From Dermatophagoides farinae (Eukaryota; Arthropoda; Arachnida; Sarcoptiformes; Pyroglyphidae), in the NCBI RefSeq assembly GCF_024713945.1, contig NC_134682.1:4751001-4815000 (forward strand): a stretch of DNA of 64,000 nucleotides. Reading direction: 5' to 3'. Shown in pieces: positions 10,144-18,567 of this stretch. The translations under genes and the position numbers were made by a program. Position 1 is the stretch's first letter. Each line of letters starts with the position of its first letter. The notes below the pieces were generated by a model. It had not been told where the DNA came from. It worked only from the letters and a program-made list of their open reading frames with translations, and did no database searches.

Positions 10144-11412
10144 TCATGTTATACAGAATTTTTTATAAAACAAAAGAATCAATACAAAATTCATCAGGAA
10201 TAATTCAATAAATTTATAACGTGTAATGAAAAACAGATGACCACAACTATAGCCAAATCGGTTATTATTTCTGGCCATAGTCTGTGAGAATAAATTCAAT
10301 CTAATCATTGAATACTTTTGCCATATACGATAATGCAATGATAATGATGATTGATTCCATTGTAATGTGGCAAGATTATCGATTAATCGCCGATAAGCTA
10401 ATTGATTATAATATGGAAATTGTACAACACACGAATAGATTACATTTGAATAGATGAAACCAGCCATAAATACTACACAACATAATGTATTATAGAAATT
10501 CATTTCAATTTGTTTGCTAAAGAATAAAATGCCAAAAATGATGGCAATTTTCGATATGGTTTCAATATCCAAAAATATATAACCAATCGATTGATTATGA
10601 ATATTTATTTCCGTAAAAAGTTGCACATATTCTCGTTGAAAACGATAATTATGCAATATAAAACGTTGTTTTCCATATCTTTGTTGCTGTGATGGCTTGA
10701 TTTGTAAAATTTTTTTCGATCGAATCTTATTAAATTCAATAATAAATAGAAGATATTTCATTGCCTGAAAGAATTGTCCAGCCATATAATTTAAACGCCA
10801 TGTTGTTATCATTGACAATATGGTCATTGTAATCATCTGGATACCATTGATAAATCCAGATTCATAATAATAATAACAATAATAGATGATTAACAGGAAA
10901 ATTTCAATTTCACTTGACAATAAAAAAATGTCAAAAAATTTGAAAATTGAATTTCCCATGCGAACGAAATGTGAATAAAATATTTGATTCTTTCGTTCCA
11001 TATGTTGTTTGAGATCAAAATTTAGATAGTTCACGTAGAAATTGATTGATTTATATCGATATTTGAGATATTTTTGCAATGAAATAAACCATGTTGATTC
11101 AGAAATCAACAATACAATTATCAAACATGTTATTGCTAGATCCATACGTTGGACATTGAATTTTTGTTCAAAATTTTCAATTTTTATAAAAAAATCATTC
11201 GATGGCCAAAATGTTATGATTGATAGAAAAATAATTGCTATCCATGATACGGTCGTAATCCATATGGAACGATAAAATGTTTGATAATTGATTGAACATT
11301 GATGATTGATATATTGATCAATGGTAAATTCCGTTCGTAATAGATAATATTTTAAACAATCGAAACTTTTTATTAATACATCTTCACCAAATACAATTGG
11401 TTTCATTATCAT
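10144..11412 (-). CDS. TM-6: multi-pass membrane protein, gustatory-receptor-like
   Basis: A single-exon gene of 422 residues and, with TM-5, the most divergent member. The N-terminal block is changed to LLRTEFTIDQYINHQC, where the other genes have FRLEYS. The other marks remain: FQAMKYLLFIIEF, INIHNQSIGYIFLDIETISK, FFSKQIEMNFYN, and CGHLFFITRYKFIELF with MNFVLILLFYKK at the C terminus. It is the right-most gene of the contiguous minus-strand array and is arranged head to head with the plus-strand kinase gene. Membrane receptor role is inferred. Confidence 0.72.
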   Translation of the reverse strand: MIMKPIVFGEDVLIKSFDCLKYYLLRTEFTIDQYINHQCSINYQTFYRSIWITTVSWIAIIFLSIITFWPSNDFFIKIENFEQKFNVQRMDLAITCLIIVLLISESTWFISLQKYLKYRYKSINFYVNYLNFDLKQHMERKNQIFYSHFVRMGNSIFKFFDIFLLSSEIEIFLLIIYYCYYYYESGFINGIQMITMTILSMITTWRLNYMAGQFFQAMKYLLFIIEFNKIRSKKILQIKPSQQQRYGKQRFILHNYRFQREYVQLFTEINIHNQSIGYIFLDIETISKIAIIFGILFFSKQIEMNFYNTLCCVVFMAGFIYSNVIYSCVVQFPYYNQLAYRRLIDNLATLQWNQSSLSLHYRIWQKYSMIRLNLFSQTMARNNNRFGYSCGHLFFITRYKFIELFLMNFVLILLFYKKFCIT

Positions 11413-12056
11413 TTTGTATGTTTAAATCAGTGATGACTTTTGTTTAGCTATTCGTAACGGGAACACAAATTATACCAGCAAGCAAAAATTGTTTCATATC
11501 ATATCAAAAAAAAAACATGAACGGTTTGCGGTATAAATAGGGTGATGATCAGATACCATTAAAACTAATTCAATGGAAAAAGTTTTCTATCCACAGAAAA
11601 ACAAACGAATTAATTTGCTTTGAATTCCCATTTCTTTACGTCAATGCATTTTATTATGAAATGAAAAATGCAATAAATTTTTGTTTTTCATTTTTTTTTT
11701 TACCAACGAATCATATTAATAAATTAAGAGTTTTTCCCCTTAGGAACAAAATCGGAAATCTGTAATCATCATTAACTCAAATTGACAAATTATCAACAGA
11801 TGAAAACATAACAATGCAATCATCAAGTGAGAGATTGGTTGATAATCAAGTTGTTATTGGTAACCATTACCAATTTTTTTTTAAAGTCTAATCCTACAAA
11901 GTACGATGATGATGATGATAGTCATCATCATTATTAGTAAATAAAAATAAAATTGTGTTGTAGGTGTTTTTTTTTTAATCAACAACAATAACAACAACAA
12001 CATCATCACCATCAATCATTGAATTTTCGAAAAACAAACCAAAAAAAAAAAAAAAA
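11413..12056. other. divergent intergenic region between TM-6 and the kinase gene
   Basis: A 644-bp head-to-head spacer. On the plus strand a TATA-like box (TATAAATAG, 11,532-11,540) points toward the kinase gene, about 520 bp before its ATG, which would give a long 5' leader. (CAA)n and (CAT)n repeats lie just before the ATG, which follows an A run of 17. No further gene is seen. Confidence 0.45.
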
Positions 12057-13481
12057 ATGATGTCCAGTGAACAAAATGAATTTGAAAATGTAGAATTATA
12101 TGATCAATTCTATGAAAGTCGACCAGCATATTGGGATGTAAATAATACAACAACATTATCATCATCATCATTATCGATTGATGATCATTATTCAATTGAA
12201 GAATTATTAAACAACAACAACAAAAGCAATGAAGAATCATTGAAAAATTATGTAATTGTTTCATTATTAGAAAATTGTCATTTACATTTGCCCAAACAAT
12301 ATGATGAAGTTGTTTATCTTGGTTCCGGTGAACAAAGTGTTCTTTGTGCTGCACGTGATCGTTTAACTAGAAAAATGGTTGCTATAAAAAAATTTGATCA
12401 ACCATTTAAACGACCCGATTGTGCTGAACGTATGATTCGTGAATTTCGTATCCTACAATTTGTTAATCATCCAAATGTAATGAATTTATTGGATGCATTT
12501 CCAGGTAATGCACAATCGTTGGATCAATTTGAAGATGTATATCTAGTCACTGAACTAATGGATCATGATTTAACAATAATTTGTAATGATAATAAAAATC
12601 ATCTTTGTCATCGTGAAATTGCTGACATTGTTTATCAAATTCTATCGGGTGTTCAATATCTTCATCGTATTGGCGTTGTTCACGGGGATCTATCACCAGC
12701 CAATATTGTTGTTCGTCGTCATCGCAATGATGGTCATTTAGAGTTGAAAATTATTGATTTTAGCCAAACACGTTCACGACAATCAATGATGATGAATGAT
12801 GATCAGCGACAATTATTGTTTTCAACAAGATCATATCGTGCACCTGAAGTAATATTGAATATGGATAATTATTTTGATTATCCAATCGATATATGGTCCA
12901 TTGGTTGTATAATGGCCGAACTGATTAATAAAGATGTTTTATTCAGAGGCATTAGTAATCTACATCAATGGAAACATATTGAATCTTTGCTGGGTAATCC
13001 AAAAGAAACATTCATACGAAGAATACGTTCTAGTGTAAGAAAAATTCTTAATGGTAATCGACAACAACAACGACGATCATCGGTAATTTATCGAAGAAAT
13101 TTGAATCAAATTTTCAATAAAGAATTTGATTCAAACGCCAACAACAAAGACGAAGAACATAATAATGAAAAAGCAATGGATTTATTACGACGAATTCTGG
13201 TTGTTGATCCACGCGAACGTATAACCGTAGATGAAGCGTTGAAACATGAATATTTTTCGATTCGAAATTCCATATTACAACAAAATGATGAAGAACAAGA
13301 AAAAATGGAAAACATTTGTAAACAATCAATAATCGAATATCGTGAACAATCGAATAATAGTATCGATACCCTGCCAGAAAATGAACAACATAATCAATGG
13401 AAAAAATTGCTATTCGATAAAATTCGTGTGTTTCAACATAAAAATCGACAACAAATTCGTCGAACATTGAATTCAATTTGA
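12057..13481 (+). CDS. divergent JNK/MAPK-like protein kinase, degenerate catalytic motifs
   Basis: A single-exon gene of 474 residues: a Ser/Asn-rich leader (1-80), a kinase domain (about 83-400) and a Gln/Glu-rich tail. It aligns best with JNK-type MAP kinases: glycine loop GSGEQS (89-94), VAIKK with Lys111, REF with Glu129, DVYLVTELMD, SPANIVV and the DIWSIGCIMAELI block. The catalytic loop reads HGDLSPAN (209-216) instead of HRDLKPSN, and the metal-binding triplet reads DFS (234-236) instead of DFG. The activation segment (237-264) has no T-x-Y pair. Lys111, Glu129, Asp211, Asn216 and Asp234 are all kept, so residual or altered activity is possible, but activation by a MAPK kinase is not expected. 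Lack of introns suggests an old retrocopy or simply local gene style. Confidence 0.85.
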   Translation: MMSSEQNEFENVELYDQFYESRPAYWDVNNTTTLSSSSLSIDDHYSIEELLNNNNKSNEESLKNYVIVSLLENCHLHLPKQYDEVVYLGSGEQSVLCAARDRLTRKMVAIKKFDQPFKRPDCAERMIREFRILQFVNHPNVMNLLDAFPGNAQSLDQFEDVYLVTELMDHDLTIICNDNKNHLCHREIADIVYQILSGVQYLHRIGVVHGDLSPANIVVRRHRNDGHLELKIIDFSQTRSRQSMMMNDDQRQLLFSTRSYRAPEVILNMDNYFDYPIDIWSIGCIMAELINKDVLFRGISNLHQWKHIESLLGNPKETFIRRIRSSVRKILNGNRQQQRRSSVIYRRNLNQIFNKEFDSNANNKDEEHNNEKAMDLLRRILVVDPRERITVDEALKHEYFSIRNSILQQNDEEQEKMENICKQSIIEYREQSNNSIDTLPENEQHNQWKKLLFDKIRVFQHKNRQQIRRTLNSI

Positions 13482-14931
13482 AAAAAATGAATATATATTG
13501 ATTTCATTCAAAGTGAAAATTGGAGATGAAACTTACGCGTGATGATTGGTTCAAAATGTCAGCTGGGAAAAAAATTAAAGGTCATTTTTTTCATTGATAA
13601 TATTATCAAGCAAAACACAAAAAAGAACATATTGATGCAATAAACCAATCGATGATGACGAATGTGATTTTGATTGATTCAAATTTTGGAACCACCTGTG
13701 TTGATTTATGAATGATGATTGATTGATGTCGACGTGTGAAGAAAATGTTGTGTCGCACACTTGAAATTTTTGATGAGGATGATCAAAGGTTGTTTCAACA
13801 GCGAACCAATTAATGTAGTTATATGTCTAGTTGATGATGAAATGAAATAAATAAATTGGTCATAATAATCAAATTTATTCATGAACATGAAAAAACAACA
13901 AAAATAAATGTTCACAAACGTAAAAAAAAATTTCGAATGATTAGAATCAAATGTCACGTTCATAAATGACGAAACAAAATTACATTCGAATCTTTTGTTT
14001 ACTTTATTTTGATATCGTTTTGGCCACGATTTTTTTCCAAGATGATGATGATCAAATTTCACTGATTGTTGTTTTTATTGTTATCTCACATAATCTTTAT
14101 TTAATCTATTGTCAATTGAGATGTATGATGATCACAAAACGTGATCATTGATCGTGATTTTTATTGTTATTGTTGCGACGATAAAATCTACAGAATCTAA
14201 GAACTACAAGGCCATCATCATCATCTATCTATCTAGAAAGGTAAACATGTTGTGATTAAATCAATGTCAAACATTTCATTTTATTTTATTCATAATCTAG
14301 AGATATGGAAACATGTCGAATGAATAAATATAAAGAAAACAATACGAAATGATCATCATCTCAAATGGAACAAAATTGATAATCATATCGAATGAAAGTG
14401 AATCTAATAGTAGATTATCATAACTGTGATTCGTTCATCATTATCATCATTGTTCATCATCATAATCACTGTCACTTTGAGTGTTTATCAAAATCACAAT
14501 GAGAATCATTTTTCTGTTTTTCTGTTGTCAAAACAAATCCGATATGGATCTACATGATCATCTTTGTTTTTATGTGAATCTTTCTTCCCCTACATTTCAT
14601 GATTGGATTTCAAGCTAAGCATTTCTTTCATTTTCTTTAAATGTCAAGTAAATTTGTGAAATGTATTTTTGTTTCTGTCATTACGTAAATATAATGTTCT
14701 AATCGTCTTTATATAAATGATGATGAATATGTAAATGTCAAATGATATCGAAATAAACGAGAAAATTTGTCGAAAGTTATCATCACAGCATTACACTCGA
14801 CCAATAAAAAAATATTGATTTGCCTTGATGATGATCAAATTTGAATCGATAAATATTTGACAGATTAATATTCACCAATAATCATCGATCCAATTCGAGT
14901 ATCTGTGTGTTTGGTTTCGTCGCTAATGATG
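13482..14931. other. gene-free stretch before the hAT element
   Basis: AT-rich intergenic DNA with short (GAT)n and (CAT)n tracts. Small open frames on both strands (13.6-14.1 kb) look random. I see no RNA gene or mobile element before the target site of the hAT insertion. Confidence 0.5.
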
Positions 14932-14939
14932 GAATATCG
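14932..14939. repeat. hAT target-site duplication, left copy
   Basis: The 8 bases GAATATCG directly precede the left inverted repeat and recur exactly at 17,069-17,076. Eight-base duplications are the hallmark of hAT insertions. Confidence 0.95.
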
Positions 14940-14954
14940 CAGTGATTCTCAACC
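14940..14954 (+). repeat. left terminal inverted repeat of the hAT element
   Basis: Fifteen bases, CAGTGATTCTCAACC, followed by a T run and the first GCGGCACAC motif. Pairs with 17,054-17,068 with one mismatch. Confidence 0.93.
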
Positions 14955-15129
14955 TTTTTTTTTGTTGCGGCACACATTTTACGATTTCAAAATTTGGCGG
15001 CACACAAAGAAAAAGCACTGCGTAAAATAGATTATGATAATGATTTTAAATGTGCTAAATAAAATAATATATAATATGTACTACAAAAATAACAGTATGT
15101 AGTGTATTTGTTGTTAATTCGTTTATTCC

Positions 15130-15836
15130 AGTTCAGAATCGAGAAAATGACAAATCCAACCTAACACGATCAGTTCAGAATTCAAAATTCAAAATAAAAA
15201 AATAACAAGTCAAACTTAACACGACCAGTTCAGAATTCAAAATCAAAAAAATGGCAAATCCAAACTAACACGACTAGTTCAGAATCGAGAAAATAACAAG
15301 TCAAACTTAACACGACCAGTTCAGAATTCAAAATCAAAAAAATGACAAATCCAAACTAACACGACTAGTTCAGAATCGAGAAAATAACAAATCAAACTTA
15401 ACACGACCAGTTCAGAATTCAAAATCAAAAAAATGGCAAATCCAAACTAACACGACTAGTTCAGAATCGAGAAAATAACAAGTCAAACTTAACACGACCA
15501 GTTCAGAATTCAAAATACAGAATCGAGAAAATAACAAATCCAACCTAAAACGATCAGTTCAGAATCGAGAAAATAACAAATCCAACCTAACACGATCAGT
15601 TCAGAATCGAGAAAATAACAAATCCAACCTAACACGATCAGTTCAGAATCGAGAAAATAACAAATCCAACCTAAGACGACCAGTTCAGAATTCAAAATTC
15701 AAAATAAAAAAAAATAACAAGTCAAACTTAACACGACCAGTTCAGAATTCAAAATCAAAAAAATGGCAAATCCAAACTAACACGACGAGTTCAGAATCGA
15801 GAAAATAACAAATCCAACCTAACACGAGCAGTTCAG
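15130..15836 (+). repeat. left internal tandem array of the hAT element
   Basis: About sixteen head-to-tail units. The short unit is 42 bp, starting AGTTCAGAATCGAGAAAAT and ending CTAACACGATC; a longer form of about 49 bp replaces the middle with TTCAAAATCAAAAAAATGG. The short and long forms partly alternate, which suggests amplification of a two-unit block, while four near-identical short units in a row (15,520-15,680) suggest a recent local expansion. The 42-bp period keeps a frame open, which explains a spurious leucine-rich open frame here. Confidence 0.92.
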
Positions 15837-16006
15837 ATGGTTAGTTATTGGAATTAGTTACCAGAATTGGTTGGTTTCTATACCGTTTTTTAGATTCATT
15901 AAAAATTATTTTCAATGATGAATTGTGTTTTCCAAGATTCAGAGTTAAATAATGTTTGTTACATTTAATTAATTCGATATGTATCGGATGTTCTGCCATT
16001 GAAGAT
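15837..16006. other. central spacer between the inverted arrays
   Basis: About 170 bp of non-repetitive AT-rich DNA that would form the loop if the two arrays paired. Confidence 0.8.
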
Positions 16007-16768
16007 GAACTGGTCGTTTTAGTTTGGACTTGTTATTTTCTCGATTCTGAACTGGTCGTGTTAGGTTGGATTTGCCATTTTCTCGATTCTGAACTGGACG
16101 TGTTAGGTTGGATTTGTTATTTTCTGGATTTTGAATTTTGAATTCTGAACTGATCGTGTTAGGTTGGATTTGTTATTTTCTCGATTCTGAACTCTGAACT
16201 GATCGTGTTAGTTTGGATTTGTCATTTTCTCGATTCTGAACTCTGAACTGATCGTGTTAGTTTGGATTTGTCATTTTCTCGATTCTGAACTGGCCGTGTT
16301 AAGTTGGATTTGCCTTTTTCTCGATTGTGAATTTTGAATTCAGAACTGATCGTGTTAGTTTGGATTTGTTATTTTCTGGATTTTGAATTTTGAATTCTGA
16401 ACTGATCGTGTTAGGTTGGATTTGTTATTTTCTCGATTCTGAACTCTGAACTGATCGTGTTAGTTTGGATTTGTCATTTTCTCGATTCTGAACTGGTCGT
16501 GTTAAGTTGGATTTGCCTTTTTCTCGATTGTGAATTTTGAATTCAGAACTGATCGTGTTAGTTTGGATTTGTTATTTTCTCGATTCTGAACTGGTCGTGT
16601 TAGGTTGGATTTGTTATTTTCTTGATTTTGTACTGATCGTGTTAGATCGGATTTGCCTTTTTCTCGATTGTGAATTTTGAATTCTGAACTGATCGTGTTA
16701 GTTTGGATTTGTTATTTTCTCGATTTTGAATTCTGAACTGGTCGTGTTAGTTTGGACTTGCCATTTCT
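16007..16768 (-). repeat. right internal tandem array, inverted relative to the left array
   Basis: The same unit as at 15,130-15,836, in reverse complement (GAACTGGTCGTGTTAG, then TTGGATTTGTTATTTTC). Long and short forms are again mixed, with more drift than on the left and several units carrying a doubled GAACTCTGAACTG start. Confidence 0.92.
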
Positions 16769-17053
16769 AGAATCTAGCACTTTTTGTAAAACATTGATTA
16801 ATAAAAAATTGTTTAAAGAAGAATTGCTTTTATTTGTTTGTTTAATTATACTTATTTTTCCTATGTTGGTTCCACTACAAACAATTCGCACAACTATTAA
16901 TAGATATTTGACTAATCGAAGTACATGTTTTTGATTCAGGATTACCATAATATTCAAATGTATCAAAACAAAAAATATTTTCATTTTATTAAATCTAAAA
17001 TTTGGCGGCACAATCTTAGAATTTGGCGGCACACAAAAGTGCCGCGGCACAGT

Positions 17054-17068
17054 GGTTGAGAATGACTG
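17054..17068 (-). repeat. right terminal inverted repeat of the hAT element
   Basis: GGTTGAGAATGACTG, reverse complement of the left end with one mismatch; preceded by the palindromic GTGCCGCGGCAC at 17,040-17,051. Confidence 0.93.
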
Positions 17069-17076
17069 GAATATCG
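17069..17076. repeat. hAT target-site duplication, right copy
   Basis: GAATATCG, identical to 14,932-14,939. Perfect identity argues that the insertion is not very old. Confidence 0.95.
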
Positions 17077-17153
17077 TGTATAGAATCGATTCATTATGTT
17101 TGAAAAATTCAAAGTTGAAGTCTTCAAACTGTTTTTATTTTCATATATAAATA

Positions 17154-17163
17154 TCAAATGAAT
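17154..17163 (+). promoter_or_regulatory. TATA box of TM-7
   Basis: TATATAAATA about 82 bp before the TM-7 start codon, a suitable distance for a short leader. It lies only 78 bp outside the hAT insertion. Confidence 0.5.
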
Positions 17164-17244
17164 GATATACAAAGACTCACACAGATCACCTAATCATCAT
17201 CAGATATATTCCAGTGAGAAATTACTACCAAGAATTAAATCATC

Positions 17245-18567
17245 ATGATCTTTACTATTTATCGTACCAAATATATACGTATAAGTGATGTAATCAATGA
17301 TTGTTTTGAATGTCTAAAATTCTACGTATTTCGGCTAGAATATTCATTAAATGAATATGAACAACGCCAGATTCCATGGACATATAAAACATTCAAACGA
17401 ACAATATGGATTACATTGAATTCATGGATTAATATCTTGTTCATCAGTTATGTTGTTCTAGATCAAAATCCAATACTATCGAAATCATTAGTAACAATTG
17501 AACAATTACTTCATTTTGAACGTTCAGATTTATTGTTACAATTTCAAATATTTACGTTTATTATACTTGAAGCACTTTGGCATAAAAAGTTTCGAATGAT
17601 TCTCACTTATAATTATAATGCGCATTTTATAGTGAGAAAATATGGTAATCACTTTAATGATGATCATGAAATTGAACAAAGTAATCGACGTCATTTAACC
17701 CATTTTGTACGTATTGGTAATTTGGTATCGAAAATAATGAGTTTTAATATTCTGATGGCAATGTTTGTATCTGGTGTGTTTGTTGTTTATAAATTTTTTT
17801 CATTCTATAATGCTGGCAACATTGGATTCATTGAAATGATCATTTACATTACACTATTGATTAATCTATTAATACGTTCAACATATCTAATTGGCCTGGT
17901 TTTTGATGCAATCAGATATCTATTATATGTGATGGAATTGTTTAAAATACAAATTAAACAAATGATTTTTCGTTTACAATCAACCATTCAATGTTTTCAA
18001 TATTCATTATTGCCATTTTACAAACAAAGATTTACATTTTGGCCACAATTTATAAAAGAATATGACAATATTAATGCACAAATGTTCATGTTGAATCAAG
18101 CATCAAGTATGGTTTTTTTTGTTGTTGAAGCCATTTCAAAAATAGCAATCATATTCTGTACATTGTTTTATAGTAAACAGAGCGCCATGAATATATACAA
18201 TACGATTATTGTATTATTTCTACTGGCTGCATTCATTTATTCGAATGGCATTTATTTATGTACAGCAAAAATACCCGATTATAATGAAATTGGCTGCAAA
18301 GAATTGATGAATTGGCTAACAAGATTTCAAATGCAGCAACAACGACGACAAGCAAATCGTGGTCGAAATTATTGGCAAGGAAATCGGTCTAGATTATTCG
18401 CCATACGTGATACGGTTCGATCAAATTTATTTGTACAACAAATGTCTCAAAATCGTTTTGGTTTCTCATGTGGTCAATTGTTTTTCATAACAAAATCTAA
18501 ATTTATCGAAGTATTTTTGCTCAGTTTTGTATTGAGTTCTTTATTTTATAAAAAAATTTGTTTATAA
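17245..18567 (+). CDS. TM-7: multi-pass membrane protein, gustatory-receptor-like
   Basis: A single-exon gene of 440 residues, the only plus-strand family member here. It has FRLEYSLNEYEQRQIPW, FDAIRYLLYVMELF, MLNQASSMVFF, FYSKQSAMNIYN and the C-terminal CGQLFFITKSKFIEVF. Its final helix ends SFVLSSLFYKK, where others have NFVLILLFYKK. A Gln/Arg/Asn-rich insertion (near residues 370-390) sits before the C-terminal block, like the one in TM-4, which it also resembles most in the middle of the protein. The hAT element ends 176 bp upstream of the start, so the insertion may have cut this gene off from distal control sequence. Receptor role inferred. Confidence 0.75.
   Translation: MIFTIYRTKYIRISDVINDCFECLKFYVFRLEYSLNEYEQRQIPWTYKTFKRTIWITLNSWINILFISYVVLDQNPILSKSLVTIEQLLHFERSDLLLQFQIFTFIILEALWHKKFRMILTYNYNAHFIVRKYGNHFNDDHEIEQSNRRHLTHFVRIGNLVSKIMSFNILMAMFVSGVFVVYKFFSFYNAGNIGFIEMIIYITLLINLLIRSTYLIGLVFDAIRYLLYVMELFKIQIKQMIFRLQSTIQCFQYSLLPFYKQRFTFWPQFIKEYDNINAQMFMLNQASSMVFFVVEAISKIAIIFCTLFYSKQSAMNIYNTIIVLFLLAAFIYSNGIYLCTAKIPDYNEIGCKELMNWLTRFQMQQQRRQANRGRNYWQGNRSRLFAIRDTVRSNLFVQQMSQNRFGFSCGQLFFITKSKFIEVFLLSFVLSSLFYKKICL

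Larger units (their letters stand above)
14940..17068. mobile_element. non-autonomous hAT transposon with internal fold-back arrays
   Basis: The ends read CAGTGATTCTCAACC on the left and, as reverse complement, CAGTCATTCTCAACC on the right (14 of 15 match), the typical hAT terminus. A perfect 8-bp duplication, GAATATCG, flanks it. Subterminal GGCGGCACA-type motifs lie at 14,967-14,975, 14,996-15,005, 17,004-17,012 and 17,025-17,034 and are likely transposase-binding sites. No transposase frame is present in the 2,129 bp. Inside are two arrays of about 0.7 kb, built of the same 42-49-bp unit but in opposite orientation, around a 170-bp spacer. The element therefore could form a very long hairpin. 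A unique 170-bp stretch at about 16,780-16,950 matches nothing else in the window. Confidence 0.93.

Noticed and set aside
12016-12354. 112-codon minus-strand open frame over the kinase start
   Set aside because: It is the shadow of the kinase gene on the other strand.
13706-14151. Open frames on both strands between the kinase gene and the hAT element
   Set aside because: Phe/Asn/His-rich readings of AT-rich DNA without conserved blocks.
15510-16141. Leucine/isoleucine-rich open frames of about 60 codons inside the hAT arrays
   Set aside because: They are translations of the 42-bp repeat; both lie in repeat DNA of a transposon and have no flanking coding structure.
16752-16934. 60-codon open frame in the right part of the hAT element, as a transposase remnant
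   Set aside because: No hAT transposase motif (such as the C-terminal dimerisation block) is visible and the length is within chance for AT-rich DNA.
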